From positions 1-33,642 of the forward strand of contig VGZG01000032.1 of the NCBI GenBank assembly GCA_016872675.1: a stretch of DNA of 33,642 nt. Direction: 5' to 3'. A program made the translations under genes and the position numbers. The notes beneath the pieces were generated by a model. It saw only the letters and a list, made by a program, of their open reading frames with translations, had not been told where the DNA came from and ran no database searches. The DNA comes from Planctomycetota bacterium. GTDB taxonomy: Bacteria > Planctomycetota > UBA1135 > UBA2386. Shown here in pieces: positions 23,208 to 30,599 of this stretch (positions are counted from its first letter, which is position 1; the number at the start of each line of letters is the position of its first letter).

Positions 23208-25331
23208 ATGGCTCGCTCCCTCTCCCAATCCCTGCTCGCGGTGGCCGTCGCCGCGGTCATCGGTGGCGCCGCGCTGGCGCAGGATACGCCGCTGCAGGAG
23301 GCCGCCACGCTGCTCCGCCTGAACCAGAAGGAGGAGGCGACCGCGAAGCTGCGCGAGATCCTTGCTGGCGATCCGTCGAACGCGGACGCGATGCAGATGT
23401 ACCGCTCGATCTCGCAGGACGAGTGGTACCTGCTGATGACGCAGAAGGACGCCGACGGCAACCCAGGCGAGATCCAGAAGATCGCCATCGCGATCCTCGA
23501 CCGCGCCAAGGCCGAGAAGAAGGTCCGTTCGCGCGACGGCGCTGCGATTGACGGCCTCGTCGCCACGGCCACGGCCAAGGACAGCGACTACGGCGCCCGC
23601 CAGTCGGCGGTCAACTCGCTGGTCGCGGAGCACGGTGAGTTCGCCGTGCCGGCGCTGGTCGCCAAGCTCGGCAACAACGACGACGCCGATGGCCAGATCC
23701 AAGCCGTCGCCGCGCTGTCGCAATTGCGCTCGCACGCCGTCTTGCCGCTGCTCGCCGCGCTCGGCAGCAGCAACCTCGAGGTCGTGCAGAACGCCGCCGC
23801 GGCGCTCAAGATGATTGGCGACGACCGCGCGACGCCGGCGATGCTGCATCTCAAGAACGACGAGCGCGCCAGCGTCCGTGACATCGCCACCAAGTTCGTC
23901 GCCCAAAAGGGCGGCGGCGGCTCGGCCGTCGACGGCTACCTGGCGCAGGCTGGCCAATATCTCAAGGGCAACGTCGCCGCTGGCGCCTGGAGCGACGTCG
24001 TCTGGTCGCTCGCCGACGACAAACTCGTCGCCGCCGACGTGCCGGCCCTGCTGTACCCGGCCGAACTGGCCAAGGGCTGCGCCATGGCCGCCCTGCGCAT
24101 CGCCCCGTCGAACGCCGAGGCGCGCAGCGCGTTCGCCCAGGCCTGTCTTGCGCAGGCCAATCTCATCGACCAGGGCGTCGCCGGCGGCGACGAGACGATG
24201 AAGGCCCTCGAGGCCACGTCGGCCGACCTGAAGGCGGTCGCCTTGGCGTCGGGCCTCGACGCCGTCCGCGTGGCCCTCGAGGTCGGCATGACGACCGGTC
24301 TCGCGCCGGTCGCCATGGGTGCGATTGGCGCCCTCGCGACGGCCGAGAGCGCCGTGACGGTGGGGCGCTCGACGCTGGCCAACGCCCTGGGCAGCGGCGA
24401 CAAGCGTGTCCGCTACGCCGCGGCCGAGGCCTTGGTCAAGGTGACGAACGGCGTCAACGTGCCGTCGTCGGGCGCGGTGGTCGATGTGCTCGCGGCTGCA
24501 GTCGTCGAGCAGGCGGTCCACACGGTCCACGTCATCGCGCCGCTCAGCGACGCCAACGCCGCGGTGGCCGAACTGTCGGCCAAGCGCGGCTTCGCGGTCA
24601 GCCACAGCGGCGACGCCCTTACGGGCATGGCTGCGTTGCTGACCAACCCGAACGTCGACTTCCTGGTCGTCAGCGACATCCTGCCGGATCGTCTGCCGCA
24701 GGACGTGATCGGCAACGTCAAGAAGGACCCGCGCATGGCGAACACCAAGATCGCCATCCTGTGCAAGGACGAGGATGCCGCCAGGGCCAAGCTCGGTGAC
24801 GGCTACAGTTACATCAAGGCACCGCTGACCGGCGAGGCGCTCGGCGCGGCCGCCGCCGCTGCCCTGGAGGGTTCCAACGATCCGGCCAAGGCGCGCGCGG
24901 AGGCCTATGCGGCCAATGCCAGCGCCAGCCTCGCGGCGCTGGCCGCAGGCGGGGGCGACATCGGCGGCGCCGTGACGGCGCTCGCCGGCCAGCTCGACCG
25001 CGCCGATGCGGTGTCGGTCGCAGCGGCGAAGGCCCTCGGCCTTGGCGGCGGCGAGGGGGCCCTGGCGGCCCTCGCCGGCGCTCTCGCGGGCGGCGGCAGC
25101 ATCGACCTGAAGCGCGCGACGGCGACGGCGATCGGCAACATCCTGGCCCGCGGCGGCAAGTCGGACGAGGCTGTCGCGGCGCTGCGCGCGGCGATGGACA
25201 CGGCGACCGACACCGGTCTGCGCGTCGACCTCGGCGCGGCGCTCGGCAAGGCCGGGCTGTCGCCGGAGGCGACGCTGGAGGCGCTGCAGAAGTACACCCG
25301 CACCGCGTCGACGCCGAAGTCGGAAGGCTGA
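23208..25331 (+). CDS. Exported HEAT-repeat protein with an embedded receiver-like domain
   Basis: 707 residues. The start is fixed by AAGGAG nine bases upstream and by a clear signal peptide cut after AALA (about residue 24). A TPR-like pair of helices follows (LQEAATLLRLNQKEEATAKL), then HEAT-type repeats from about residue 110 to 235 and more alpha-helical repeats to 440 (for example VRYAAAEALVKVTNGVNVP). Residues about 440-552 have the alternating strand/helix pattern of a CheY receiver: VHVIAPLSDAN, LSAKRGFAVSHSGDAL, PNVDFLVVSDILPDRLPQDV, NTKIAILCK, YSYIKAPL. The acidic pair is missing. Asp490 sits near the phospho-Asp position but one residue out of register, and Lys537 near the conserved Lys. 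It ends with Gly/Ala-rich repeats. It is probably a periplasmic scaffold; its function is unknown. Confidence 0.85.
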   Translation: MARSLSQSLLAVAVAAVIGGAALAQDTPLQEAATLLRLNQKEEATAKLREILAGDPSNADAMQMYRSISQDEWYLLMTQKDADGNPGEIQKIAIAILDRAKAEKKVRSRDGAAIDGLVATATAKDSDYGARQSAVNSLVAEHGEFAVPALVAKLGNNDDADGQIQAVAALSQLRSHAVLPLLAALGSSNLEVVQNAAAALKMIGDDRATPAMLHLKNDERASVRDIATKFVAQKGGGGSAVDGYLAQAGQYLKGNVAAGAWSDVVWSLADDKLVAADVPALLYPAELAKGCAMAALRIAPSNAEARSAFAQACLAQANLIDQGVAGGDETMKALEATSADLKAVALASGLDAVRVALEVGMTTGLAPVAMGAIGALATAESAVTVGRSTLANALGSGDKRVRYAAAEALVKVTNGVNVPSSGAVVDVLAAAVVEQAVHTVHVIAPLSDANAAVAELSAKRGFAVSHSGDALTGMAALLTNPNVDFLVVSDILPDRLPQDVIGNVKKDPRMANTKIAILCKDEDAARAKLGDGYSYIKAPLTGEALGAAAAAALEGSNDPAKARAEAYAANASASLAALAAGGGDIGGAVTALAGQLDRADAVSVAAAKALGLGGGEGALAALAGALAGGGSIDLKRATATAIGNILARGGKSDEAVAALRAAMDTATDTGLRVDLGAALGKAGLSPEATLEALQKYTRTASTPKSEG

Positions 25332-25362
25332 GCACGCAGCGTCCCGTTTGCGGACGACTCCA

Positions 25363-25396
25363 CCGGCCACTTCGACGTTTGCGCCGAGGTGGCCGG
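25363..25396 (+). terminator. Hairpin after the HEAT-repeat gene
   Basis: CCGGCCACTTCG (25363-25374) pairs with CGAGGTGGCCGG (25385-25396), a 12-bp stem with one G-U pair and a 10-nt loop. It begins 31 bases after the stop codon. There is no U tract after it, so it may need Rho or act only as a 3' stabiliser. Confidence 0.45.
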
Positions 25397-25453
25397 GTGG
25401 CGTTGGTGGCCGAGTCGGCCGTCCCGATTCGGGGCGAAGGCGGCCCAGGATGC

Positions 25454-25482
25454 TGGACCACGCGGGAATAGCTCGCTACTCT
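25454..25482 (+). promoter_or_regulatory. Candidate promoter of tRNA-Thr
   Basis: TGGACC (25454-25459), 17 bp, TACTCT (25477-25482), ending 17 bases before the mature tRNA 5' end. The -35 matches four of six consensus bases and the -10 keeps TA...T. Confidence 0.45.
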
Positions 25483-25499
25483 CCCCCGCCCTGCTGCGC

Positions 25500-25575
25500 G
25501 CCGATGTAGCTCAGCTGGTAGAGCAATGCTTTCGTAAAGCATAGGTCGCGGGTTCGAGTCCCACCATCGGCTCCA
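25500..25575 (+). tRNA. tRNA-Thr, anticodon CGT, CCA encoded
   Basis: A 76-nt cloverleaf can be folded by eye. The acceptor stem is GCCGATG with CATCGGC and the D arm is GCTC-AGCTGGTA-GAGC. The anticodon stem ATGCT/AGCAT has loop TTCGTAA, placing CGT at positions 34-36 (reads ACG). The variable loop is AGGTC, the T loop TTCGAGT, and CCA is encoded at 25573-25575. Two oddities: the T stem GCGGG/CCCAC has one C-A mismatch, and the discriminator base is U rather than the A common in bacterial tRNA-Thr. It stands alone, followed by its own terminator. Confidence 0.95.
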
Positions 25576-25581
25576 CTACCG

Positions 25582-25610
25582 ACGCCCGCCGTGCCCTGCA
25601 CGGCGGGCGT
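25582..25610 (+). terminator. Intrinsic terminator of tRNA-Thr
   Basis: ACGCCCGCCGTG (25582-25593) and CACGGCGGGCGT (25599-25610) form a perfect 12-bp stem with a 5-nt loop, starting seven bases after the tRNA CCA. The following TGTCGTTTCG is moderately T-rich. Position and strength make termination likely. Confidence 0.75.
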
Positions 25611-25758
25611 TGTCGTTTCGAGTCCAAGTCGCCGTGGCCAAAGGTTCTCGCGGTCCGGCAGGCGGAGCATGGAGCCTGCGGCGCGCCGGCGTATGGTTGG
25701 CGTGGCGACGCGGCGGGTGCCGCGTGCCGATTCCTCGTTAGCACACAGGAAGCCAGAC

Positions 25759-26295
25759 ATGAAGATCGCCTTGGCAGTGGGAGTTCTCGCAATGGCGTTG
25801 GCGTCGTGCACGACGCCGCCGCCGAAGTCGTGGCTGCGTTTTGTGCCCAACGGCGCGCACGACTGGGCGATGGGCCCGCAAGGCGTTTGGGTGACGCGCA
25901 TGCACGGGGTCGACTTCTCGCTCGACCTGCAGCGCGAGCAGGCGCGCATCCAGGTCATCGTCGAGAATCGTTCGCCCGAGCCGCTGGTGATCCGCATGGG
26001 GCCGGAGGGCTCGATGACGACGAACGCGATCGGCGAAGTGCTCCTGCGGCCGATCGAGAGCCCGCCCGGCCACGGCGGCCCGGAGATGGAGCCATACGTC
26101 AACCTCAAGCGCATCACGGTCGCTGCCAACTGGCGAGGCACGTTCTACATCGACTCGCCGCTCGGTCGCGACATCGGGCTCGGCACCTTCTTGGTGTTCA
26201 CCGTGGAGGCGCACGACACGAAGGGTGACATCGAACGCCGCAAGATGCCGCTGCTGGCGACCAACGCCGGCGCGCCGGCGCGCGACGGCACTTGA
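25759..26295 (+). CDS. Lipoprotein of unknown function
   Basis: 178 residues. ATG 25759 follows an AGGAAG Shine-Dalgarno (25747-25752) and gives a classic lipoprotein signal, MKIALAVGVLAMALASCTTP, with lipobox LASC (Cys17). The mature part has a beta-rich pattern (VDFSLDLQREQARIQVIVENRS, then EPLVIRMGPEG) like an immunoglobulin-like fold in which an ENRS/NxS loop joins strands; this resembles proteins that describe interface with 'DUF'-type periplasmic domains, but I cannot name it. The start lies 148 bases after the tRNA terminator. The stop overlaps the next gene's ATG (TGATG at 26293-26297), so the two are coupled. Confidence 0.78.
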   Translation: MKIALAVGVLAMALASCTTPPPKSWLRFVPNGAHDWAMGPQGVWVTRMHGVDFSLDLQREQARIQVIVENRSPEPLVIRMGPEGSMTTNAIGEVLLRPIESPPGHGGPEMEPYVNLKRITVAANWRGTFYIDSPLGRDIGLGTFLVFTVEAHDTKGDIERRKMPLLATNAGAPARDGT

Positions 26296-27758
26296 TGGCT
26301 GGCGCCGCGGCGATCGCGTTCGCGGTGAGCCCGGCGGCCGACTCGTGGAGCGCGCTGCTGTTCGCGTTGACGCTCTTCGGCGAGTTGTTGGCGGTGCTGT
26401 TCGTCTATCGCGTGCTGGTGCGCGGCGGCTCGCCGGCCTCAACGCTGCTCTGGGTGGCGGTGATCCTGGCGGTGCCGTGGTTCGGCCTGCTGCTGTACTA
26501 CCTCTTCCCGCGGCAGTTGCAGATCCGCCGCTTGCGGCGCGTGCGGAAGCGCGGCGTCCGGCTGCGCGAGGCGCGTGGCCGCAGCGATCGCGGCCGACGC
26601 CCCGCGCGCGGCGGCGGCCTCGCCGCGCTGCTCAGCGGCGACGATGGTGGCGGCCTGCTCGATGGCAACCAACTGGCCTGGCTGCCCGATGGGGAGCAGT
26701 TCTTCGCCGCCGCCGCCTCTGCAATCGATGGCGCGCGCCGGCACGTGCACCTCGTCGTCTACATCTTCCGGCCGGACGGGACTGGCCTGCGCTGCCTCGC
26801 GCTGCTCGAACAGGCCGCCCGCCGCGGCGTGCTGGTGCGGCTGCTCTACGACTCGTTTGGCAGCTTCGGGCTGACCGCCGCGCACTTGGCGCCGCTGCGG
26901 GCCGCGGGCGGCCGCGCCGAGGCCTTTCTGCCGGTGTTGTGGAAGCGCCGGCCGTTCACGCTCAACCTGCGCAACCACCGCAAGCTGCTCGTCGTCGACG
27001 GCGAGGTCGGCTTCCTCGGTGGCCGCAACATCGCCGACGAGTACGCGACCGACCGGTTCGGCGCGCAGCGCCGCTGGCGCGACGCCATGGTCGCGGTGCG
27101 CGGTCCGGCGGTCGATCGGCTGCAGGACGTGTTCGTCGAGGACTGGTGCACGGCGACCGACGAGGTGCTCGCCGACGTCTTCACCGCGCCGCAGCCGATC
27201 GGCGACCGCAAGCTCGGCGTCGTCTGTTCGGGGCCCGATCGCGAGCTGTCGGACCTGTGGCTCGCGGTCGTGCAGGCGATCGGCGAGGCGAAGGAGTCCG
27301 TCGAGCTGAGTTCGCCGTACCTGCTGCCGCCGCCCGAGCTGTTGTTCGCGCTACAGCTGGCGTCGCGTCGCGGCGTGCGCGTGCGCTTGCACACCAACGG
27401 CGCGAAGACGGAGACCTGGGTCCTGCACCATGCGCAGCGCAGCCAGTACCGGCGCTTCCTGGCCGCCGGCATCGAGATCCATGAGTCGACCGAGGACTAC
27501 AACCACGCCAAGGCGCTGGTCGTCGACGGCCGGGTCGTGATCGTCGGCAGCGCCAACATGGATCTGCGCAGCGCCAACCTCAACTTCGAACTAGCTGTCG
27601 TCGCCGTCGATGCGCCCGACCTCGCGCGCGATGTGCTGACGACGATCGAGGCGCGGCGCGCGGCAGATGGTCGGCGTATCACCGAGGCGGATCTGCCGAC
27701 GCGGGCGCTGCCGCGGCTGCTCGACGCCGCCTGCGGGCTGCTGTCGCCGGTGCTCTGA
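26295..27758 (+). CDS. cls: Cardiolipin synthase-like phospholipase D family protein
   Basis: 487 residues, the size of bacterial Cls enzymes. Two N-terminal membrane helices (about 20-42 and 50-72, ending LLLYYLFPRQ) precede a basic linker. Two PLD catalytic motifs follow: NHRKLLVVDGEVGFLGGRN (His228, Lys230, Asp235) and YNHAKALVVDGRVVIVGSAN (His404, Lys406, Asp411). Cls condenses two phosphatidylglycerols into cardiolipin and glycerol at the inner membrane. The Arg/Gly-rich insert at 76-110 is longer than I expect. ATG 26295 is used, though a TTG sits directly before it. Coupling to a lipoprotein suggests a shared envelope function (inference). Confidence 0.9.
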   Translation: MAGAAAIAFAVSPAADSWSALLFALTLFGELLAVLFVYRVLVRGGSPASTLLWVAVILAVPWFGLLLYYLFPRQLQIRRLRRVRKRGVRLREARGRSDRGRRPARGGGLAALLSGDDGGGLLDGNQLAWLPDGEQFFAAAASAIDGARRHVHLVVYIFRPDGTGLRCLALLEQAARRGVLVRLLYDSFGSFGLTAAHLAPLRAAGGRAEAFLPVLWKRRPFTLNLRNHRKLLVVDGEVGFLGGRNIADEYATDRFGAQRRWRDAMVAVRGPAVDRLQDVFVEDWCTATDEVLADVFTAPQPIGDRKLGVVCSGPDRELSDLWLAVVQAIGEAKESVELSSPYLLPPPELLFALQLASRRGVRVRLHTNGAKTETWVLHHAQRSQYRRFLAAGIEIHESTEDYNHAKALVVDGRVVIVGSANMDLRSANLNFELAVVAVDAPDLARDVLTTIEARRAADGRRITEADLPTRALPRLLDAACGLLSPVL

Positions 27759-27776
27759 GCCGGCGGCGCTCTCCCT

Positions 27777-28343
27777 TCAGCCGCGGACGACTTCCCAGAT
27801 GTCGGCGCCGAGGAAGTCCCACGGCAGCCGGCCCTCGTCGCACTCCTTGGGGTCGGCCGAGAATTGCACGTCGACGAGGTAGATGATGCGGCCGCGCGTC
27901 GCCGCGAGGTTGCGCGTGCCGTGCGCGACGCCCGGCGGGATGCGCACGAGCCGGTCCTTGCCGTCGCCCATGACGAGGCGCATGGTCGCGCCTACGGTCG
28001 GCGAGCCCTGGCGGCAATCGTGCAGCACCAGCAGCAGCTTGTCGCACGGCGGCACGTACCACACATCGGTCTGACGGTGGTGCATGTGGTAGGCCTTGAT
28101 CGCGCCCGGCTCGAGTTCCGAGTAGTTGACCTGCTTGACCTCGAAGCCGGCCAGTTGGCCGTGCATCCCGGCGGTGAGTCGGCCGAGTTCGGTGATCGCG
28201 CCGCCGTCGTCGTTGAAGCGCTTCAGTTCGACGATCTGCACGCCGTCGATCGGCGGGCGCGGCGCGTAGTTCTGGACCGATAACGCCGCCTTGGCCTTGT
28301 CGGTAATGCGGACCTTGGCGGCGGGATGCTTGTCGGCGCTCAC
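27777..28343 (-). CDS. RmlC-like cupin (dTDP-4-dehydrorhamnose 3,5-epimerase-related)
   Basis: 188 residues. The GTG start at 28343 is chosen because AGAGGAG precedes it by about five bases; the longer open frame upstream is Arg/Pro-rich shadow. The double-stranded beta-helix pattern is clear: LEPGAIKAYHMHHRQTDVWY (metal or substrate His), KLLLVLHDCR, LVRIPPGVAHGTRNLA, IIYLVDVQFS, and the RmlC-like end EGRLPWDFLGADIWE. RmlC epimerises dTDP-4-keto-6-deoxyglucose in rhamnose synthesis. The HMHHRQTD loop differs from the usual RGLHYQ, so the exact substrate is uncertain. It lies 94 bp downstream of the FGE-like gene on the same strand and converges with cls. Confidence 0.8.
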   Translation of the reverse strand: MSADKHPAAKVRITDKAKAALSVQNYAPRPPIDGVQIVELKRFNDDGGAITELGRLTAGMHGQLAGFEVKQVNYSELEPGAIKAYHMHHRQTDVWYVPPCDKLLLVLHDCRQGSPTVGATMRLVMGDGKDRLVRIPPGVAHGTRNLAATRGRIIYLVDVQFSADPKECDEGRLPWDFLGADIWEVVRG

Positions 28344-28437
28344 GGGTTCTCCTCTGGGCAACGTCGGGTCGGCGTGGGGCAGTTGGACGATACGCTCTGC
28401 CGACGCGGTTGGCAGCCGCGCACCGGCCGGCGGCGGC

Positions 28438-30444
28438 TCACTTGCCGCTGCCGGGGGCGGCTGCCGCCGGCAGGCGCCACGGCTTGTCGGCGCTTGGCGC
28501 GTCGCGGTCGAGCGTGACATGCATCTGGACGTCGGCGAACTTCTTGCCGTTGCCTAGCGTCAGTGGCGTGCCGAAGCGCACCTTGACGAGGGCCTTGCCC
28601 TTGTCGTTGGCCTCGAGCGACATGCTCTGGATCGCCTCCGGTGTGGCCGCCGGCTTGGCGTTCGGCACCGGCCACGCGGCGATGATCTTGCCCTCGTTGC
28701 CGTGCAGCAGGAACACGTCCTCGGTGATCGGGACCTCACGGCCGTCGATGCGCAGGAACTTCAGGTTGCCGTTGGCGGCTTCCTTGCTCAATACCTCCTC
28801 GTCGGTGACGCCAAAGCGGCTGACGATGTCGCGCCACGGCTTCTTCTTGTCCTTCTTCTTGTCGTCCTCCTTCTTGTCGTCCTCGCCCTCGGGCTTGTCG
28901 GCGGGCTTGTTCTTCTGCGCGGCGACGAGCTCCTTGTGGCCGGCCTTGACGGCCTCGACCAGCTCGCGCGGCGCGCCGGCCTTGCGGTAGAGCACGGAGT
29001 ACAGGCCGGCCGGGGCCGCCGGGACGGCCAGCGGCGAGGTCGTCATCAGCGCGCCGAGCAGCATCGGCGTCGTCTGGCTCTGCTCGAGCAGCTTGCCGAC
29101 TTCGGGGCTCTTGTCCTTCGACAGGAAGTTGACCGGCGCGAACGTGATCGTCGCGTAGCTGGTCGGGAAACCGTTGGTGTCGAGCTCGTAGCGCTCGGCG
29201 CCGACCTGCGACCCGAGGTCGACCTGTTGGTCGACGGCGAAGGGGTTCTTGTTGAACGTGCCGCGCAGCGCCGAGTACAGCGCGTCGTAGCCCGGCTTCA
29301 TGCTCTTGGCGAGGCGGAAGCCGACGCTCTCGAGCACGTCGACCGTCTGCATCGGCGCGCGCGCGTCGATCAGCAGTTGGATCGGCTCGTTGCTCGCCAG
29401 GAAGCTGCCGCCCTTGGCGAGCACGTTCTCGTCCTTCCACGCCGGCGGCGACTTGAGCGCCATGGCAGCCTTGTCCTTCATCAGGCTCTTCCACTCGGCT
29501 TCGAACGCGTCGCGGCCGTTGATCGGCTGGAACCCCTGCTCGCCGAGCAGCTGCCAGACCTGGCCGAACATGTCCATGTGGCCGAAGGCGCCCGCCGCCG
29601 TCGCGACGGTGCCGATCGGCTTGTTCGCCTTGTCGGCCGACGAAGCGAGGCGCAGGTCCTTCAGCAACTGCTCGGTGTAGCGGTCGGTGGCGGGGTCGTC
29701 GGCCTTGGCCGTCGGCCAGGTCGCCTTGCCGTCGCCGCGCGCGGCGCGCGTCCACTCGGCTTCGTTCGGCAAGCGCATGCCCAGCCACGCGGCGAAGTCG
29801 TTCGCGGCGCGCCAGCTGACGAAGGTCACCGGCTGGTCGCCGATCGACTTGCCCTTGTCGTCGCAGACCTTGTACGGCAGCTCGCCGCCGTAGCGGTCCC
29901 AGAAGTTGAGCGGGCCCTCATTGTCCTTCGGGAACTCCTTGTTGATCTGCTCGATCTTGGCGTTGTAGTCATCGCTGCGGCCGTAGCGCCACCAGTGGAA
30001 CGGCGCGTGGTACTTGCCGTCCTTACGACGCGCGGCGACGAACGCTTCGTACTGCGCGTTGGTGACCGGGAACTTGCCAAGCAAGAACGCCGGTACCTCG
30101 GTCTTCTTGCGGCCGAGGATCGACGTCGAGCGGCGCATCGCCGTGTTGAGCACCGCTGGGGCGATCCTGAGCGCGTTCTCCGGCTTCGTCGGCATGGCCA
30201 CCTGGCTGGCGGCCTGCACGAGGGTCGCGGCGTCGAGGCCCATCTCGACAATGCCGCCGGGCACCGTCAGCAAGAACGACGGCAAGCCGTCGGTGTTCTG
30301 GCCGTCGAGCCTGACGCCGTTCAACGTCGCCGAAGCGGGCGCTGCGGCGGCTGCCGACTTGTTGGCCGCGGCGCCTTGGGCGCCGGCGGACGCGATCAGG
30401 GTCAGGAACACGAGCGCGGGCGCTCGCAGCGAAGAGGGGTTCAT
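28438..30444 (-). CDS. Exported FGE-sulfatase (SUMF1)-domain protein, probably non-catalytic
   Basis: 668 residues with a signal peptide cut near ASAGA-Q (about residue 23). The FGE fold is visible: FLLGKFPVTNAQYEAFVAA, QPVTFVSWRAANDFAAWLGM, RLPNEAEWTRAARGDGK, FGHMDMFGQVWQ in place of DMxGNVWEW, AKGGSFLASN and ESVGFRLAK. The segment where formylglycine-generating enzymes have their catalytic Cys pair contains no Cys; the only one visible is in YKVCDDKGK. A non-catalytic binding role is therefore likely. About 270 residues follow the domain, including an Asp/Glu/Lys-rich linker (DKPEGEDDKKEDDKKKDKKK) and a beta-rich end. ATG 30444 is set by the signal peptide; the same frame is open upstream to 31710 but is shadow. 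Confidence 0.82.
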   Translation of the reverse strand: MNPSSLRAPALVFLTLIASAGAQGAAANKSAAAAAPASATLNGVRLDGQNTDGLPSFLLTVPGGIVEMGLDAATLVQAASQVAMPTKPENALRIAPAVLNTAMRRSTSILGRKKTEVPAFLLGKFPVTNAQYEAFVAARRKDGKYHAPFHWWRYGRSDDYNAKIEQINKEFPKDNEGPLNFWDRYGGELPYKVCDDKGKSIGDQPVTFVSWRAANDFAAWLGMRLPNEAEWTRAARGDGKATWPTAKADDPATDRYTEQLLKDLRLASSADKANKPIGTVATAAGAFGHMDMFGQVWQLLGEQGFQPINGRDAFEAEWKSLMKDKAAMALKSPPAWKDENVLAKGGSFLASNEPIQLLIDARAPMQTVDVLESVGFRLAKSMKPGYDALYSALRGTFNKNPFAVDQQVDLGSQVGAERYELDTNGFPTSYATITFAPVNFLSKDKSPEVGKLLEQSQTTPMLLGALMTTSPLAVPAAPAGLYSVLYRKAGAPRELVEAVKAGHKELVAAQKNKPADKPEGEDDKKEDDKKKDKKKPWRDIVSRFGVTDEEVLSKEAANGNLKFLRIDGREVPITEDVFLLHGNEGKIIAAWPVPNAKPAATPEAIQSMSLEANDKGKALVKVRFGTPLTLGNGKKFADVQMHVTLDRDAPSADKPWRLPAAAAPGSGK

Positions 30445-30512
30445 CGTGCGCTGGGAACGGAATCGTCGCTGGTCGCCGCGGAGCGTCGGCAGCCAGAGCA
30501 GAGGGGGTGCGG

Positions 30513-30540
30513 ATCGTAGCCCGCGCCCTCTCAGCCTCAA
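30513..30540 (-). promoter_or_regulatory. Candidate promoter of the FGE-domain gene
   Basis: On the minus strand TTGAGG (30535-30540), 16 bp, TACGAT (30513-30518). Both boxes match four or more consensus positions. The leader to the ATG at 30444 would be about 60 nt. It lies in the 155-bp gap after the HD-GYP gene, so the two minus-strand genes need not be co-transcribed. Confidence 0.5.
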
Positions 30541-30599
30541 CGATTGTCTCATCCGCGTCGCGGCTGCCAACCCCCTGTCGAGCGGCGGTTTGCCGCGGA

